Part shown: positions 10,701-18,780 of the stretch, piece after piece
How positions within the stretch are numbered: position 1 is the stretch's first letter
Layout: every line of letters begins with the position of its first letter
Position numbers and translations under genes: made by a program
DNA from: Bacteroidota bacterium
GTDB taxonomy: Bacteria > Bacteroidota > Ignavibacteria > UBA10030 > UBA8401
Length of the DNA stretch: 47,066 nucleotides
Assembly (NCBI GenBank): GCA_030679145.1
Contig: JAUXTU010000069.1
Span: 1 to 47,066 of the forward strand
Direction of reading: 5' to 3'
The notes under the pieces: model-generated
The model's database searches: none
What the model was told of the DNA's origin: nothing
The model's input: the letters and a program-made list of their open reading frames with translations, nothing else

Positions 10701-10810
10701 TGCAGTGGAACATTACAACGATCCAAAGCGGAATTTATTTTGCACAGATCACTGCAAGCGGCAACGGGGAACAACAAAGTCAGATCGTGAAGATTGCGGT
10801 GGTGAAATAA
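7718..10810 (+). CDS. Secreted M6-like protein with degenerate zinc motif, FG-GAP repeats and T9SS sorting domain
   Basis: A 1030-residue exported protein. The N-terminal half resembles M6 (immune inhibitor A-like) metalloproteases. The section S-H-L-G-L-P-D-L-F (residues 260-268), the later G-R-F-G-L-M-D-G and W-E-K-I-F-L-G-W segments follow the family layout. However, where M6 enzymes carry H-E-x-G-H this protein reads A-S-I-G-S (residues 256-260), so two zinc ligands and the catalytic Glu are missing. The second half has FG-GAP/VCBS-like repeats (A-D-L-N-G-D-G-K-Q-E-L near 560 and A-D-I-N-N-D-G-A-M-E-I near 790). The C-terminal sorting domain starts N-W-P-N-P-V and ends I-V-K-I-A-V-V-K. 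It sits directly downstream of porV. It is probably T9SS cargo and probably inactive as an M6 protease. Its last base overlaps the next start codon (TAATG). Confidence 0.75.
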   Translation: MITKFFFVAVFLSQILLPQKLSHPLRAPSPNNSNRTLLSVKSFPDTMKVLAILVQFKFEEKNDSRTSGNGQFDTALTTERIIDSPPHNSAYFADHFVFAQNYFSKASNGKQNIATTVFDKVITLKKEMKDYAPVNSNLPLAEMLKEAWYTLDSLYPGEIQYQQYSMFTVFHAGVGKDIDLRASLGYDPTPLDIPSLYFSLSSLQNLLGNSFQGFSLKNSPFKIPNSVVLPETEVRRIPSVGGDFVLKLSINGLLIASIGSHLGLPDLFETTTGKTAIGRFGLMDGQSIFSFAGICPPEPSAWEKIFLGWTTPIEVFGNKTLNAPAVGLYPIGNDTIYKIPISAKEYYLVENRNRDAQKNNHFITMKWNGQTIQKTFSQDEDFFSNANIDSAFGVVVDVDELDWSLPGIINAYNDYRGGILIWHIDETIIEKNIASNTINADPKRRGIDLEEADGSQDLGQSYDFGNPASGSEDGSPIDYWFDGNIFPNYKNEFSENTSPNTLTNTYAKSHVTIKNFSVASPRMTFEANVGDADIQLMKVIKRKNLKFDNNDAPLAADLNGDGKQELIYTSGDSIYVLRDDLTPYLNNTTGLFYPIGGRFQPVYLTNFGGDPNPNNNYKGILVSHDKTAYLFNVVNTQNSIADTLSTLTLSEKIVTPPSYNAKDKSILLGVDSNRYARLDYQFGANSTIYIVNTYSPLADIPLILTSNVRPYSFYSKNKYLDGTSPNIFYSYDNKKIIAATLGRFTKTNNLTSKEGAKDVIIFDDNSLIVSINGKQITFGVELSASLAVADINNDGAMEILLGTSNGLFCINENGIVQENFPLKVLDGGKIVGSPIVVKMTGSTETAILFGSSNGQIYAYTSKGKIVYGFPLQTGGIVSSPVLWGDKLVVASTDSSIYVWKTGNLFDTSKILWGNFLADNYHSNFVENTGTVSKKSSEFLPKKFAYNWPNPVYSGSTNIRYFLGKSGTVKIKIVNLAGELVEELNGTNYAGMDNEVQWNITTIQSGIYFAQITASGNGEQQSQIVKIAVVK

Positions 10811-13800
10811 TGTTGAGAAAAAAATGGTTATTTGATTATCAGAGACTTCTGGAAAATTGTTCGCCTTTTGTCATTTCGAGCGGAGCCCCAAAGGGGCGAG
10901 CAAGAAATCTCACGCCTGAATTGATACAAAAAAACAAGATTCCTCGTCACTCCGTTTCTCGGAATGACATTGATTTTGGATTTATCAAATTCCTTTATCA
11001 ATCAATATTTTTGCTCACGCTATTTTCTCTTCCACTTTATTCGCAATGGCAAGATTATGAAAAAGCTGTTCACGGTGGTTTGCATTGGCAGACTTTAGAA
11101 ACAAAGCATTTCCTTGTTCATTATCATGATGGAGCAGAACGAACGGCGCGTGTAATTGCACAAGTTGCGGAAGATATTTATGGTCCTGTAACGACATTGT
11201 ATGAGCACGAACCTGACCAAAAAGTAAGTTTTGCCGTGATTGATTATGAAGATAATTCCAACGGTGCAGCATATTTTTACGACAATAAAATTCTGATCTG
11301 GGCGCCGGCATTGGATTTTGACCTTCGAGGAACGCACAATTGGCTTCGAAATGTCATTGTTCACGAGTTTACTCACATAATACAGATCCAAACTTCCATG
11401 AAGTTTGGACGCAAATTCCCCGGAATATATTTACAGTGGCTCAATTACGAAGAGGAACGCCGGCAGGACGTTTTGTACGGTTATCCAAACACTGTTGTTT
11501 CATATCCACTTTCCGGATTTATTATCCCAAGCTGGTTTGCTGAAGGTGTTGCTCAGTATAATCGCCCGGAAATGAGCTATGATTATTGGGATTCGCATCG
11601 GGATATGATTCTGCGTTCGTATGTATTGGACAGCAACATGCTTTCGTGGAATGAGATGAGCGTATTTGGTAAAACATCTCTTGGAAATGAATCATCCTAC
11701 AATGCCGGTTTTGCTCTGTCAAAATATCTCTCTGAAACGTACGGACAGGATATTATTCCAAAGATAGCCAAGAATATTTCCCGCACCAATATGGTTACAA
11801 TGGATCAGTCAATCGAACGGACTATCGGAAAAACTGGTCAACAAATCTATGACGAATGGAAGAATTACCTCACATCGGATTATCGGAAAAGAGTAGAGAA
11901 GATAGAATCGAATAAAGTTGAAGGAACAAGGATCGCCGATGTCGGATTCGGAAATATGAATCCTGCATTTTCTCCCGACGGGGAAAAAATTGCGTATATC
12001 TCGAATAAAGAAACTGATTATTTTGGTTTGTCGTCAATCTATATATACGATGTTAATACAAAAGAAGAAAAGATGCTTGTTGCCGGTGTCCGTTCAACGT
12101 TATCCTGGTCGTCTGACGGACAGAAAATTTATTATTCTAAACTGACTGATAATCAAGACATTGGGTTCAAAATTTCTGATCTGTTCGTTTACGATCTTGA
12201 AAATGAAGAAGAGATACAGTTAACAAAAGGATTACGCGCGGCAAATCCATCACTTTCATCCGATGGAAAATTATTGTCTTTTGCTGTTGGAAATGATGGA
12301 ACGATGAATGTTGGGATTTCTGACACTACCGGAGGTAATTTTCATCAGATAACGAGTTATAAAAGCGGAGAGCAAATCTATCTCCCCAAATGGTCACCAG
12401 ATGGAAAAAATATTGTCTTTGGATATGCCTTTCGCGAAGAACAAGATATTGCGTCTGTAAATATTGAGATTCGTTCTGTTGATATTCTTGTAGATGGAAC
12501 TCCTGATGATCGTAATCCGGTCTACAGTGCCGACGGAAAGTATTTGTATTTCGTCTCCGACCGCACCGGGATTTTTAATGTGTATAAATTGAACGTTGCC
12601 ACAAAAGAAGTCACACAAGTCACGAATGTTCTTGGAGGAGCATTTACACCCAGCCTAAGTGATTCAGGAAAGATGGCGTATTCGTTATATACATCAAGAG
12701 GATTTAAGATCAACTATCTTGTCGATAGTATATCACAAGATTTAGCTTCATCACATTATTTAGAACCCGAGAGAATACGTCGGCCTGAAATTAAAATTGA
12801 TGATAGTTCGTTGAAGCGTAATCAATTTGATTTTGTCGCATTGAGAAATTATGATGACACTAAAGTTTCGAACATAACCAAAGCAGAATACAAAAATATC
12901 TATAGCAGCCTTTCGATTATTCCCTTTCTGCGAATTGACAACTATAACTCAAAATCTTCCGGATTAGATTTTTTAAAACCGGGTTTTTATTTTATATCAG
13001 GCGATGTTATTGAAAAAATGCAATTGTTTGGCGGTGCTGCTATCAATCACATTTTCGAACGAGATCTCTTTTTGCAATTTGAATACAGGGATAAAATTTT
13101 TGGTCTATATCAGCTTGGATTATTGCCAACGGCATCTGTTGAAGTTTACAATGTCTCTCGAAAACGTACGGGCGAAAAGATCACCATTGTAGAACAGTTT
13201 GAAGAAACTTCAGCAGATATTACATACAGTCTGTTCGAGTTTGATTTTTTTCTAACACACCCTGTTTTTGCAGAGAATAGTATTTTGCGGTTAGGGTATA
13301 CTTACAGCCAATATAGCAATGCAATAAGTTCTTTTCTTGTAAAGAGCAGTGCACTTCTTGTCCCGGCATCGTCCGACATATATTTTAAGGGAAATAATTT
13401 TTCGCTGCAATATTCAATTAAAGGAATTTTACCCGCGCGAACACGCGAGATCAATCCAAGCGGTCGATCTTTTGCATTACGTCTCGATAATGAGTTTAAT
13501 CATTTCACAACAGAAGATTCGACAGGTGCTTCAGAATTTGAAGCAACCGATACCGGAATTAAATTAAAATTGGTTCCCTATACAATACGAAGAGCAGAAT
13601 TTCGTTATACCGAACATTTGCCTCTTCCGTTGTGGAAGCATACGCTGTCATTTACACTTCGTGGCGGAACAATCTTTGGACAAAAAGTGCCGGATTTCTT
13701 TGACTTCTATGCGGGGGGTCTTGTCGGAATGAAAGGATATCCATTCTATTCGATCAGTGGAAATGAAATTGCATCGTTGAATATCGCTTACCGTTTTCCT

Positions 13801-14139
13801 ATTTGGGAAAATATTGATATCAGAATTTTCCAGCTTTACTTTGATCGGTTCTATGGAGAATTTCATGCTGATCTTGGAAATGCGTGGAATGGATTACCAA
13901 ATATTCGAGACTTCAAAAAAGATGCCGGGTTTGAATTACGCCTTGAGGCTTTTTCGTGGTATGCATATCCCACAAGGATATTCTTTAATGGTACATACGG
14001 TCTCGATTCTTTTACATATGATCGCAGGAATGTGAAAGCTTCGTATGGAAAAGAATGGCGGTTCTATTTTGGTGTTTTGTTCGGATTCGATTTCAGTAAT
14101 GACATAAAACGAATGTTAGGAGATTTTCATGAATGGTAA
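10810..14139 (+). CDS. Gluzincin peptidase / TolB-like propeller / outer-membrane barrel fusion
   Basis: A 1109-residue protein with three parts. Residues 85-380 look like a peptidase MA-like gluzincin domain, with H-E-F-T-H at 185-189 and a downstream Glu in W-F-A-E-G (residue 245). Residues 380-680 hold PD40/TolB-like beta-propeller repeats of the type N-P-A-F-S-P-D-G-E-K-I-A-Y. From about 760 to the end the sequence is beta-rich with an aromatic C-terminal half like a BamA/Omp85-type barrel. The frame is open further upstream, but the ATG at 10810 overlaps the previous stop (TAATG) and fits coupling. The hydrophobic export segment lies unusually far in (residues 57-78, ending Y-S-Q), because a palindromic repeat forms residues 20-54. 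No ATG lies between repeat and export segment. Function is unknown; an envelope role is inferred. Confidence 0.75.
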   Translation: MLRKKWLFDYQRLLENCSPFVISSGAPKGRARNLTPELIQKNKIPRHSVSRNDIDFGFIKFLYQSIFLLTLFSLPLYSQWQDYEKAVHGGLHWQTLETKHFLVHYHDGAERTARVIAQVAEDIYGPVTTLYEHEPDQKVSFAVIDYEDNSNGAAYFYDNKILIWAPALDFDLRGTHNWLRNVIVHEFTHIIQIQTSMKFGRKFPGIYLQWLNYEEERRQDVLYGYPNTVVSYPLSGFIIPSWFAEGVAQYNRPEMSYDYWDSHRDMILRSYVLDSNMLSWNEMSVFGKTSLGNESSYNAGFALSKYLSETYGQDIIPKIAKNISRTNMVTMDQSIERTIGKTGQQIYDEWKNYLTSDYRKRVEKIESNKVEGTRIADVGFGNMNPAFSPDGEKIAYISNKETDYFGLSSIYIYDVNTKEEKMLVAGVRSTLSWSSDGQKIYYSKLTDNQDIGFKISDLFVYDLENEEEIQLTKGLRAANPSLSSDGKLLSFAVGNDGTMNVGISDTTGGNFHQITSYKSGEQIYLPKWSPDGKNIVFGYAFREEQDIASVNIEIRSVDILVDGTPDDRNPVYSADGKYLYFVSDRTGIFNVYKLNVATKEVTQVTNVLGGAFTPSLSDSGKMAYSLYTSRGFKINYLVDSISQDLASSHYLEPERIRRPEIKIDDSSLKRNQFDFVALRNYDDTKVSNITKAEYKNIYSSLSIIPFLRIDNYNSKSSGLDFLKPGFYFISGDVIEKMQLFGGAAINHIFERDLFLQFEYRDKIFGLYQLGLLPTASVEVYNVSRKRTGEKITIVEQFEETSADITYSLFEFDFFLTHPVFAENSILRLGYTYSQYSNAISSFLVKSSALLVPASSDIYFKGNNFSLQYSIKGILPARTREINPSGRSFALRLDNEFNHFTTEDSTGASEFEATDTGIKLKLVPYTIRRAEFRYTEHLPLPLWKHTLSFTLRGGTIFGQKVPDFFDFYAGGLVGMKGYPFYSISGNEIASLNIAYRFPIWENIDIRIFQLYFDRFYGEFHADLGNAWNGLPNIRDFKKDAGFELRLEAFSWYAYPTRIFFNGTYGLDSFTYDRRNVKASYGKEWRFYFGVLFGFDFSNDIKRMLGDFHEW
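10869..10969. repeat. REP-like palindromic repeat inside a coding start
   Basis: The left arm 10869-10910 begins TGTCATTTCGAG, and the right arm 10937-10969 ends CTCGGAATGACA. The right arm read on the minus strand begins TGTCATTCCGAG and ends GAGGAATCT, matching the left arm's TGTCATT-YCGAG, CGGAG and GAAATCT blocks. A small hairpin GCCCCAAAGGGGC lies in the left arm. This form resembles intergenic palindromic repeats (TGTCATTCCGAG type) common in Bacteroidota-related genomes. I see no other copy in the window. Here it is translated, in frame, as part of the barrel fusion protein. Confidence 0.75.
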
Positions 14140-15022
14140 GTTTTTTGCTGCTCTGTTTTTCTGTGTTGTGAATGTTCTATTCAGCGGTGAAAAGACATTT
14201 ACAGGAAACTTTAGAGTTGATCTATTGAATTCTGTTCAAGATTCTGTTAGTGAAACTGAGATGACGTTAACAAAGAATGATCTACGTCAAAATCCATTTA
14301 TGAATGGGTTGTATTCATTGGTACTCCCTGGGGCTGGAGAATTCCATACCGAACGGTATACAAAAGCAGCAATTTTCTTCTCTGCCGAAGTTGCACTAAT
14401 TGTATACGCGGTCATCAGCAATAATAATGGGGATAAAAAAACAAACGAATTCCAGGCATATGCTGAAGCCCATTGGGATGCCGAACGTTACGCACGATGG
14501 ATTCAGGTGCACGGTAAATCTGAATACGGACCAACCAATGTTGAATTTAATGACATTGATTTTGCTGCTATAAAGAGTAAGAAAGACTTCTCGAAGATTA
14601 ATGAGTGGGAAAGCGGATTACATAAATTAGGATTTTCTCACCAGCTTCCTGCGTATCAAGCACAACAATATTATGAATTGATCGGAAAGTATCATCAATT
14701 TAAATTTGGATGGGACACATATCCTGATTTAAACAATGATGGTGTGCCGGATTCAGATGGCGGAGATTACGACAATCTTCTTACCTCGGAAAAACAATTT
14801 AAAGATTATGCGGTAGAACGCGGAAAAGCAAATGATTATTATTATGCAGCGAGTTTTGCTGCAAGTGCTTTGGTGATCAATCACGTTCTTAGCGCAGTAG
14901 ATGCATTTTTCTCGACAAACAGCTATAACAAAGAACTGACTGCATCATTTCACATTACACCAGTTAATGGATTAGAAGGGAAGAGATTATTATCGGAAGT
15001 AAGAGTGCAGATTCCTTTTTAA
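14129..15022 (+). CDS. DUF5683-like exported protein
   Basis: A 297-residue protein with an N-terminal export signal (residues 1-20). The segment N-P-F-M-N-G-L-Y-S-L-V-L-P-G-A-G-E followed by Y-T-K-A-A-I-F-F-S-A-E is like the DUF5683 family, which carries membrane-embedded N-P...L-P-G-x-G stretches and has no known activity. The middle is charged and includes a D-L-N-N-D-G-V-P-D-S-D-G-G-D section (about residues 200-213) that could bind calcium. A second hydrophobic stretch lies near 240. The gene overlaps the barrel fusion by 11 bases and has a Shine-Dalgarno site AGGAG at 14118-14122, so it is probably co-translated. Family assignment is moderate. Confidence 0.65.
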   Translation: MNGKFFAALFFCVVNVLFSGEKTFTGNFRVDLLNSVQDSVSETEMTLTKNDLRQNPFMNGLYSLVLPGAGEFHTERYTKAAIFFSAEVALIVYAVISNNNGDKKTNEFQAYAEAHWDAERYARWIQVHGKSEYGPTNVEFNDIDFAAIKSKKDFSKINEWESGLHKLGFSHQLPAYQAQQYYELIGKYHQFKFGWDTYPDLNNDGVPDSDGGDYDNLLTSEKQFKDYAVERGKANDYYYAASFAASALVINHVLSAVDAFFSTNSYNKELTASFHITPVNGLEGKRLLSEVRVQIPF

Positions 15023-15049
15023 AAGAACATCTGTGTTGTTATGATCTGA

Positions 15050-16135
15050 CTATTTATTTACCCGCAGAATATTGATAGCACCCGCTGTAAAGAAAATAAT
15101 ATTCGCCATCCACGCAGTAAGTAACGGATCAATATCTCCGTTGTATCCAAATACGCTGCTGATTTTCATGAACACCATATAGATAAATACCACCGCTGCG
15201 GAAATTCCGACCTGCACTGCAATACCCCCCCGCCGTTTTGCAAACGAAAATGGAACTCCAAAAAGAACAACAATAACGCTGGCAAATGGGAATGCAATTT
15301 TGTTATGGTAATCCACAAGCCATCGTGCAGCATTATTTCCGCTGCTCTGTTGTCGTTTAATAAAATCGGCGAGTTCGTTATAGTTCATCTCTTCGGGTTT
15401 CTCAACTTTTTTGATGATGTCCTTTGGTGTAAATGTTAAGTTTGGAAAAGTATAAGAATCAAATTTTTCAATCTTTTCACCTTTGAATTTGGTAAAGCGA
15501 TACTGACCATTTTTCGCCGTCCATCGTTGATCCGTACTGTCCCACAATAACTGAAGAGCGTCCCAGCGCTGTGATATGGAAAGCAAACTTGATGTTGTAA
15601 ATTCTTGTATCGAAACTCTTACTCCCATATTTGATGTTCCATCAAAAAAGGCGATATAAACTATTCGTTTCTGCCCGTCCTGAAGATAGATATTGGTTCG
15701 AGCAGAAGATTCGAGATTTTTATGAAGAAATTTTCGTTCAATTGAAAATTTATGTTGATTTGCGTATGGAACAACCCATCCGTTGAAATAAACCGATGCC
15801 AGACTGATAAGGATAGTTATAGACATAATCGGAAGCATATAACGGTAAATGCTCATTCCGCCCGCTTTCATTGCGGTAAGTTCATTGTTTGAAGCAAGTT
15901 TTCCTGTTGTAAACAAACTTCCAAGTAGCACAGCAACCGGTGTCATTAATTTTATGATCTCCGGCAAGAATGCGATGTAATATTGAATGATGATCTCATT
16001 GGTCACATTGTTGTCGAGGAAATCATCGAGATTTTCCATCAGATCGATGACCAAAAAAATGGCCATGAACGTGATCAATCCGAACACTGTTGTGAGAATG
16101 AATTGTTTAAGAATATAGGTGTCTAATTTTTTCAT
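15050..16135 (-). CDS. lptG: LPS export permease LptG (YjgP/YjgQ family)
   Basis: Inner-membrane permease of the LptB2FG transporter that lifts lipopolysaccharide onto the Lpt bridge. The 361-residue product has the family layout: three N-terminal membrane helices, a periplasmic beta-jellyroll-like middle (about residues 110-260) and three C-terminal helices. The conserved stretch N-E-L-T-A-M-K-A-G-G-M-S-I-Y-R lies after the second helix. The frame is open 16 codons further upstream, but the ATG at 16135 overlaps the stop of lptF as ATGA, which decides the start. LptF and LptG names are assigned by order only, since both belong to one family. It converges with the DUF5683-like gene across 27 bases. 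Confidence 0.85.
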   Translation of the reverse strand: MKKLDTYILKQFILTTVFGLITFMAIFLVIDLMENLDDFLDNNVTNEIIIQYYIAFLPEIIKLMTPVAVLLGSLFTTGKLASNNELTAMKAGGMSIYRYMLPIMSITILISLASVYFNGWVVPYANQHKFSIERKFLHKNLESSARTNIYLQDGQKRIVYIAFFDGTSNMGVRVSIQEFTTSSLLSISQRWDALQLLWDSTDQRWTAKNGQYRFTKFKGEKIEKFDSYTFPNLTFTPKDIIKKVEKPEEMNYNELADFIKRQQSSGNNAARWLVDYHNKIAFPFASVIVVLFGVPFSFAKRRGGIAVQVGISAAVVFIYMVFMKISSVFGYNGDIDPLLTAWMANIIFFTAGAINILRVNK

Positions 16136-17502
16136 TGCGTCAATCGCTCGATCAGTTTGGCAGGAATGAATCTGCGCCACCAATTGAAATTCAATTCAAT
16201 ATTTTCCTTGCTGACTTTGTATGTTAAAAACGAACCTAACAGTCCGATGAAAATATTTGCACCCCACATACCAACCCACGGCTCAATAATTTGTCGATCA
16301 GCTAGTTTCTCTCCGCCGATTAGCGATGACCAATATAGCAGGAAAAAACCGAGACTGAGCGATGCTGCAATTCCAAATCCGCCGCGCCGCGCCATTACGC
16401 CGAGCGGTGCGCCGACAAGAATAAAGACAAAACACGCAACAGGGATAGAATATTTTTTATGGATCTCAACAAGAAATTCCCGTATCTGTTTTTGCTGATA
16501 TCCGTCGTTAGCGATCTCACTTTCGATACTGTTCCGATAGAACATCAATTGGCTTTTCATTTCAGTATATTGATCGATATTCTTCCAAAAATCCTTTGCT
16601 GCCGATGCATCAGGTACAGAACCGTAAAAAAGTTTTTGATTCAATGCGGTTGTGTAAGAGTGAATTCTTTCCTGAATTGTTTTAGTTAAACCTTTCAAAC
16701 TATCGACCATATATAGCATTTCACCGGAACTTAATTCGCGATCTCCGCGGGTGAATGCATCGACTGCCGATCGTTCAAAATCAAATCCTTCAGAAATAGT
16801 TGTAAGTCGCTGCCGTTCAAATCTAACCACGCGATAGAGATTTGGTTTATTATGATCAACTTCATAGATTTCTCCGTCATATAAATCCATGATCAGTTTT
16901 CTATAATCGTTTGAGAACGAAAGTGAGCCACGCTTCGCTGTGATCAGGGTATTCTTACTCGGGTCGGAATGATTGTAGATGGTTACACCTTCAAGTTCGT
17001 TCGATTCTTCGAATGTCTTACGAACAAGCATACTGTATCCGGCCATGTCTTGATTGAATAAACCCGGAATAAGCGTTAATGTCGGTTTTTTCCTGCGGAT
17101 ATCCAGTGTAAGAGTTTTGGATCGGTGATTTGCTTCCGGCAGGACCTTATTGTTGAACTCAATCATTAGATATGTAATAATCAACGCACAAATGGCGATA
17201 GGGAACATCATTCGGTATAAACTCATTCCTCCGGCTTTCATTGCTGTGATCTCATTGGTGGATGCCATTGACCCAAATGCCATAAGCGTTGCGACCAAAA
17301 CTGCCATTGGGACAGCGAGGACAACCATCCACGCAAGATTAAGCATCATCAATTCTGCTATTACAGCACCGCTCAATCCTTTTCCAACAAGTTGATCCAT
17401 AAACTTCATTACAAATTGAAGGATAAAGACCGACATCAAGAACAAAAATGAACCAATAAATGGTGCAGTATGCCGCTTTGCGATGTAGAACCAGATTTTC
17501 AT
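16132..17502 (-). CDS. lptF: LPS export permease LptF (YjgP/YjgQ family)
   Basis: Partner of the downstream permease in the LptB2FG complex. The 456-residue product carries the same three-plus-three helix arrangement and the same N-E-I-T-A-M-K-A-G-G-M-S-L-Y-R motif near residue 80. It is about 90 residues longer than its neighbour because of a charged, probably helical insertion in the periplasmic part (roughly residues 230-340). Such an insertion is common in FCB-group members of this family. The ATG at 17502 is preceded by GAGAGG at a rather long distance of about 12 bases. LptB, LptA and LptC are not in the window. Confidence 0.85.
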   Translation of the reverse strand: MKIWFYIAKRHTAPFIGSFLFLMSVFILQFVMKFMDQLVGKGLSGAVIAELMMLNLAWMVVLAVPMAVLVATLMAFGSMASTNEITAMKAGGMSLYRMMFPIAICALIITYLMIEFNNKVLPEANHRSKTLTLDIRRKKPTLTLIPGLFNQDMAGYSMLVRKTFEESNELEGVTIYNHSDPSKNTLITAKRGSLSFSNDYRKLIMDLYDGEIYEVDHNKPNLYRVVRFERQRLTTISEGFDFERSAVDAFTRGDRELSSGEMLYMVDSLKGLTKTIQERIHSYTTALNQKLFYGSVPDASAAKDFWKNIDQYTEMKSQLMFYRNSIESEIANDGYQQKQIREFLVEIHKKYSIPVACFVFILVGAPLGVMARRGGFGIAASLSLGFFLLYWSSLIGGEKLADRQIIEPWVGMWGANIFIGLLGSFLTYKVSKENIELNFNWWRRFIPAKLIERLTQ

Positions 17503-17653
17503 ACCACAAGATACCTCTCATTTGGTTTGACAATCAAGATTTTATTTTTATTTTATGCTACAATTCTTACTTGGGAACTGTAACAAAGCGTGAAAATTAT
17601 TCACAATCTGACGGAAATAATTTCATATTCATTCACTTTCAAAAAGGATTACC

Positions 17654-18637
17654 ATGAAAAAAGCGCTGAAAATAGTTGGATTTATTGTTGGCGGTTTACT
17701 TTTGGTTATTATCGGCCTTGTTGCCTATCTCAATTTTTTCTTCCCGAAAGTTGCTCCGGCGCCAGCAATGACCATTAATGCCACACCGGAGATGGTTGAA
17801 CGTGGAAAATATTTGGCAAACCATGTTAGTGTTTGTATGGACTGTCATTCAGAACGGGATTTTACAAAATTTTCGGGTCCACTAATGCCAGGAACATTAG
17901 GAAGAGGAGGCGATAAGTTTGATCGTGAAGGAGCAGGAATTCCTGGGACATTCTACGCACGAAATATTACGCCAACAAATTTGAAGAATTGGACTGATGG
18001 TGAGATCTACAGAATGATTACCACAGGCGTACGTAAAAATGGAGAACCGGTTTTTCCTTTGATGCCTTACTTGGCTTACGGTAAAATGGATCCCCAAGAC
18101 GTTAAATCGATTATAGCGTATCTTCGAACCTTAACACCGTTAGAGGGGAGTTATCCGGATGCCCAATTTGATTTTCCAATGAACCTTATTGTGAGAACAA
18201 TTCCAAAAGATGCTACTCCCAGTGTACTACCTGATCCGAAGGATACGGTAAAATATGGTGAGTATTTAGTAATGATTGGAGCGTGCGCCGATTGTCATAC
18301 GCCGATGGAGAAAGGTGAGCCGTTGCCCGGAATGCGTCTTGCGGGTGGTTTTGAATTTAAATTTCCCAACGGGAATGTTGTCCGTTCTGCAAATTTAACT
18401 CCAAGTCATGAAACCGGAATTGGACTGTGGACAGAAGAAGTTTTTCTCGGAAGGTTTTATACATACAGAGATTCAGCAGGGCGAAATAAAGCGGTCACTC
18501 CCGATGAATTCAATTCGGTGATGCCATGGACAATGTATGCCGGAATGACTGACGGAGATCTAAAATCGATCTATCGTTATTTAACAACGGTAGATCCGGT
18601 TGAACATAAAGTTGAAAAATTTACTGTTCATAAATAG
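17654..18637 (+). CDS. Membrane-anchored diheme cytochrome c
   Basis: Electron carrier with two c-type heme sites, C-M-D-C-H at residues 61-65 and C-A-D-C-H at 211-215, in two related cytochrome domains. The N terminus (residues 7-28) is a single hydrophobic helix, probably an uncleaved anchor holding the hemes in the periplasm. Methionine axial ligands are probably in F-P-L-M-P-Y (near 137) and S-V-M-P-W-T-M (near 290). Similar diheme proteins act as electron acceptors of alcohol or sorbitol dehydrogenases, but no dehydrogenase is adjacent. AAGGAT lies about seven bases before the ATG. The gene is transcribed alone and ends at a clear terminator. Confidence 0.88.
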   Translation: MKKALKIVGFIVGGLLLVIIGLVAYLNFFFPKVAPAPAMTINATPEMVERGKYLANHVSVCMDCHSERDFTKFSGPLMPGTLGRGGDKFDREGAGIPGTFYARNITPTNLKNWTDGEIYRMITTGVRKNGEPVFPLMPYLAYGKMDPQDVKSIIAYLRTLTPLEGSYPDAQFDFPMNLIVRTIPKDATPSVLPDPKDTVKYGEYLVMIGACADCHTPMEKGEPLPGMRLAGGFEFKFPNGNVVRSANLTPSHETGIGLWTEEVFLGRFYTYRDSAGRNKAVTPDEFNSVMPWTMYAGMTDGDLKSIYRYLTTVDPVEHKVEKFTVHK

Positions 18638-18660
18638 ATAGAATAAAAATTAAGTATTAT

Positions 18661-18694
18661 AAAAAACCTTGCAGATATAATTGCAGGGTTTTTT
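18661..18694 (+). terminator. Intrinsic terminator of the cytochrome c gene
   Basis: AAAAAACCTTGCA (18661-18673) pairs with TGCAGGGTTTTTT (18682-18694), with one G-U pair and an eight-base loop. The A-run and T-run make it usable on either strand. Confidence 0.85.
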
Positions 18695-18780
18695 GTTTGT
18701 TGCTACTTCTATGAATATTTTCAATATTCAAATGCAAAAAGAGGAAACATTTCATTTATGAAATTTTAAGATCAAATCTT

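Noticed and set aside
10705-10809. Upstream extension of the barrel fusion gene
   Set aside because: It lies wholly within the end of the M6-like gene in another frame. The ATG at 10810 overlaps the stop and fits coupling.
16136-16183. Longer N terminus for LptG
   Set aside because: The extra 16 residues are not membrane-like and lie inside lptF. The ATGA overlap at 16135 is the natural start.
17527-17560. TTGACA upstream of the cytochrome c gene as a promoter
   Set aside because: The AT-rich sequence behind it gives only poor -10 matches at acceptable spacing.
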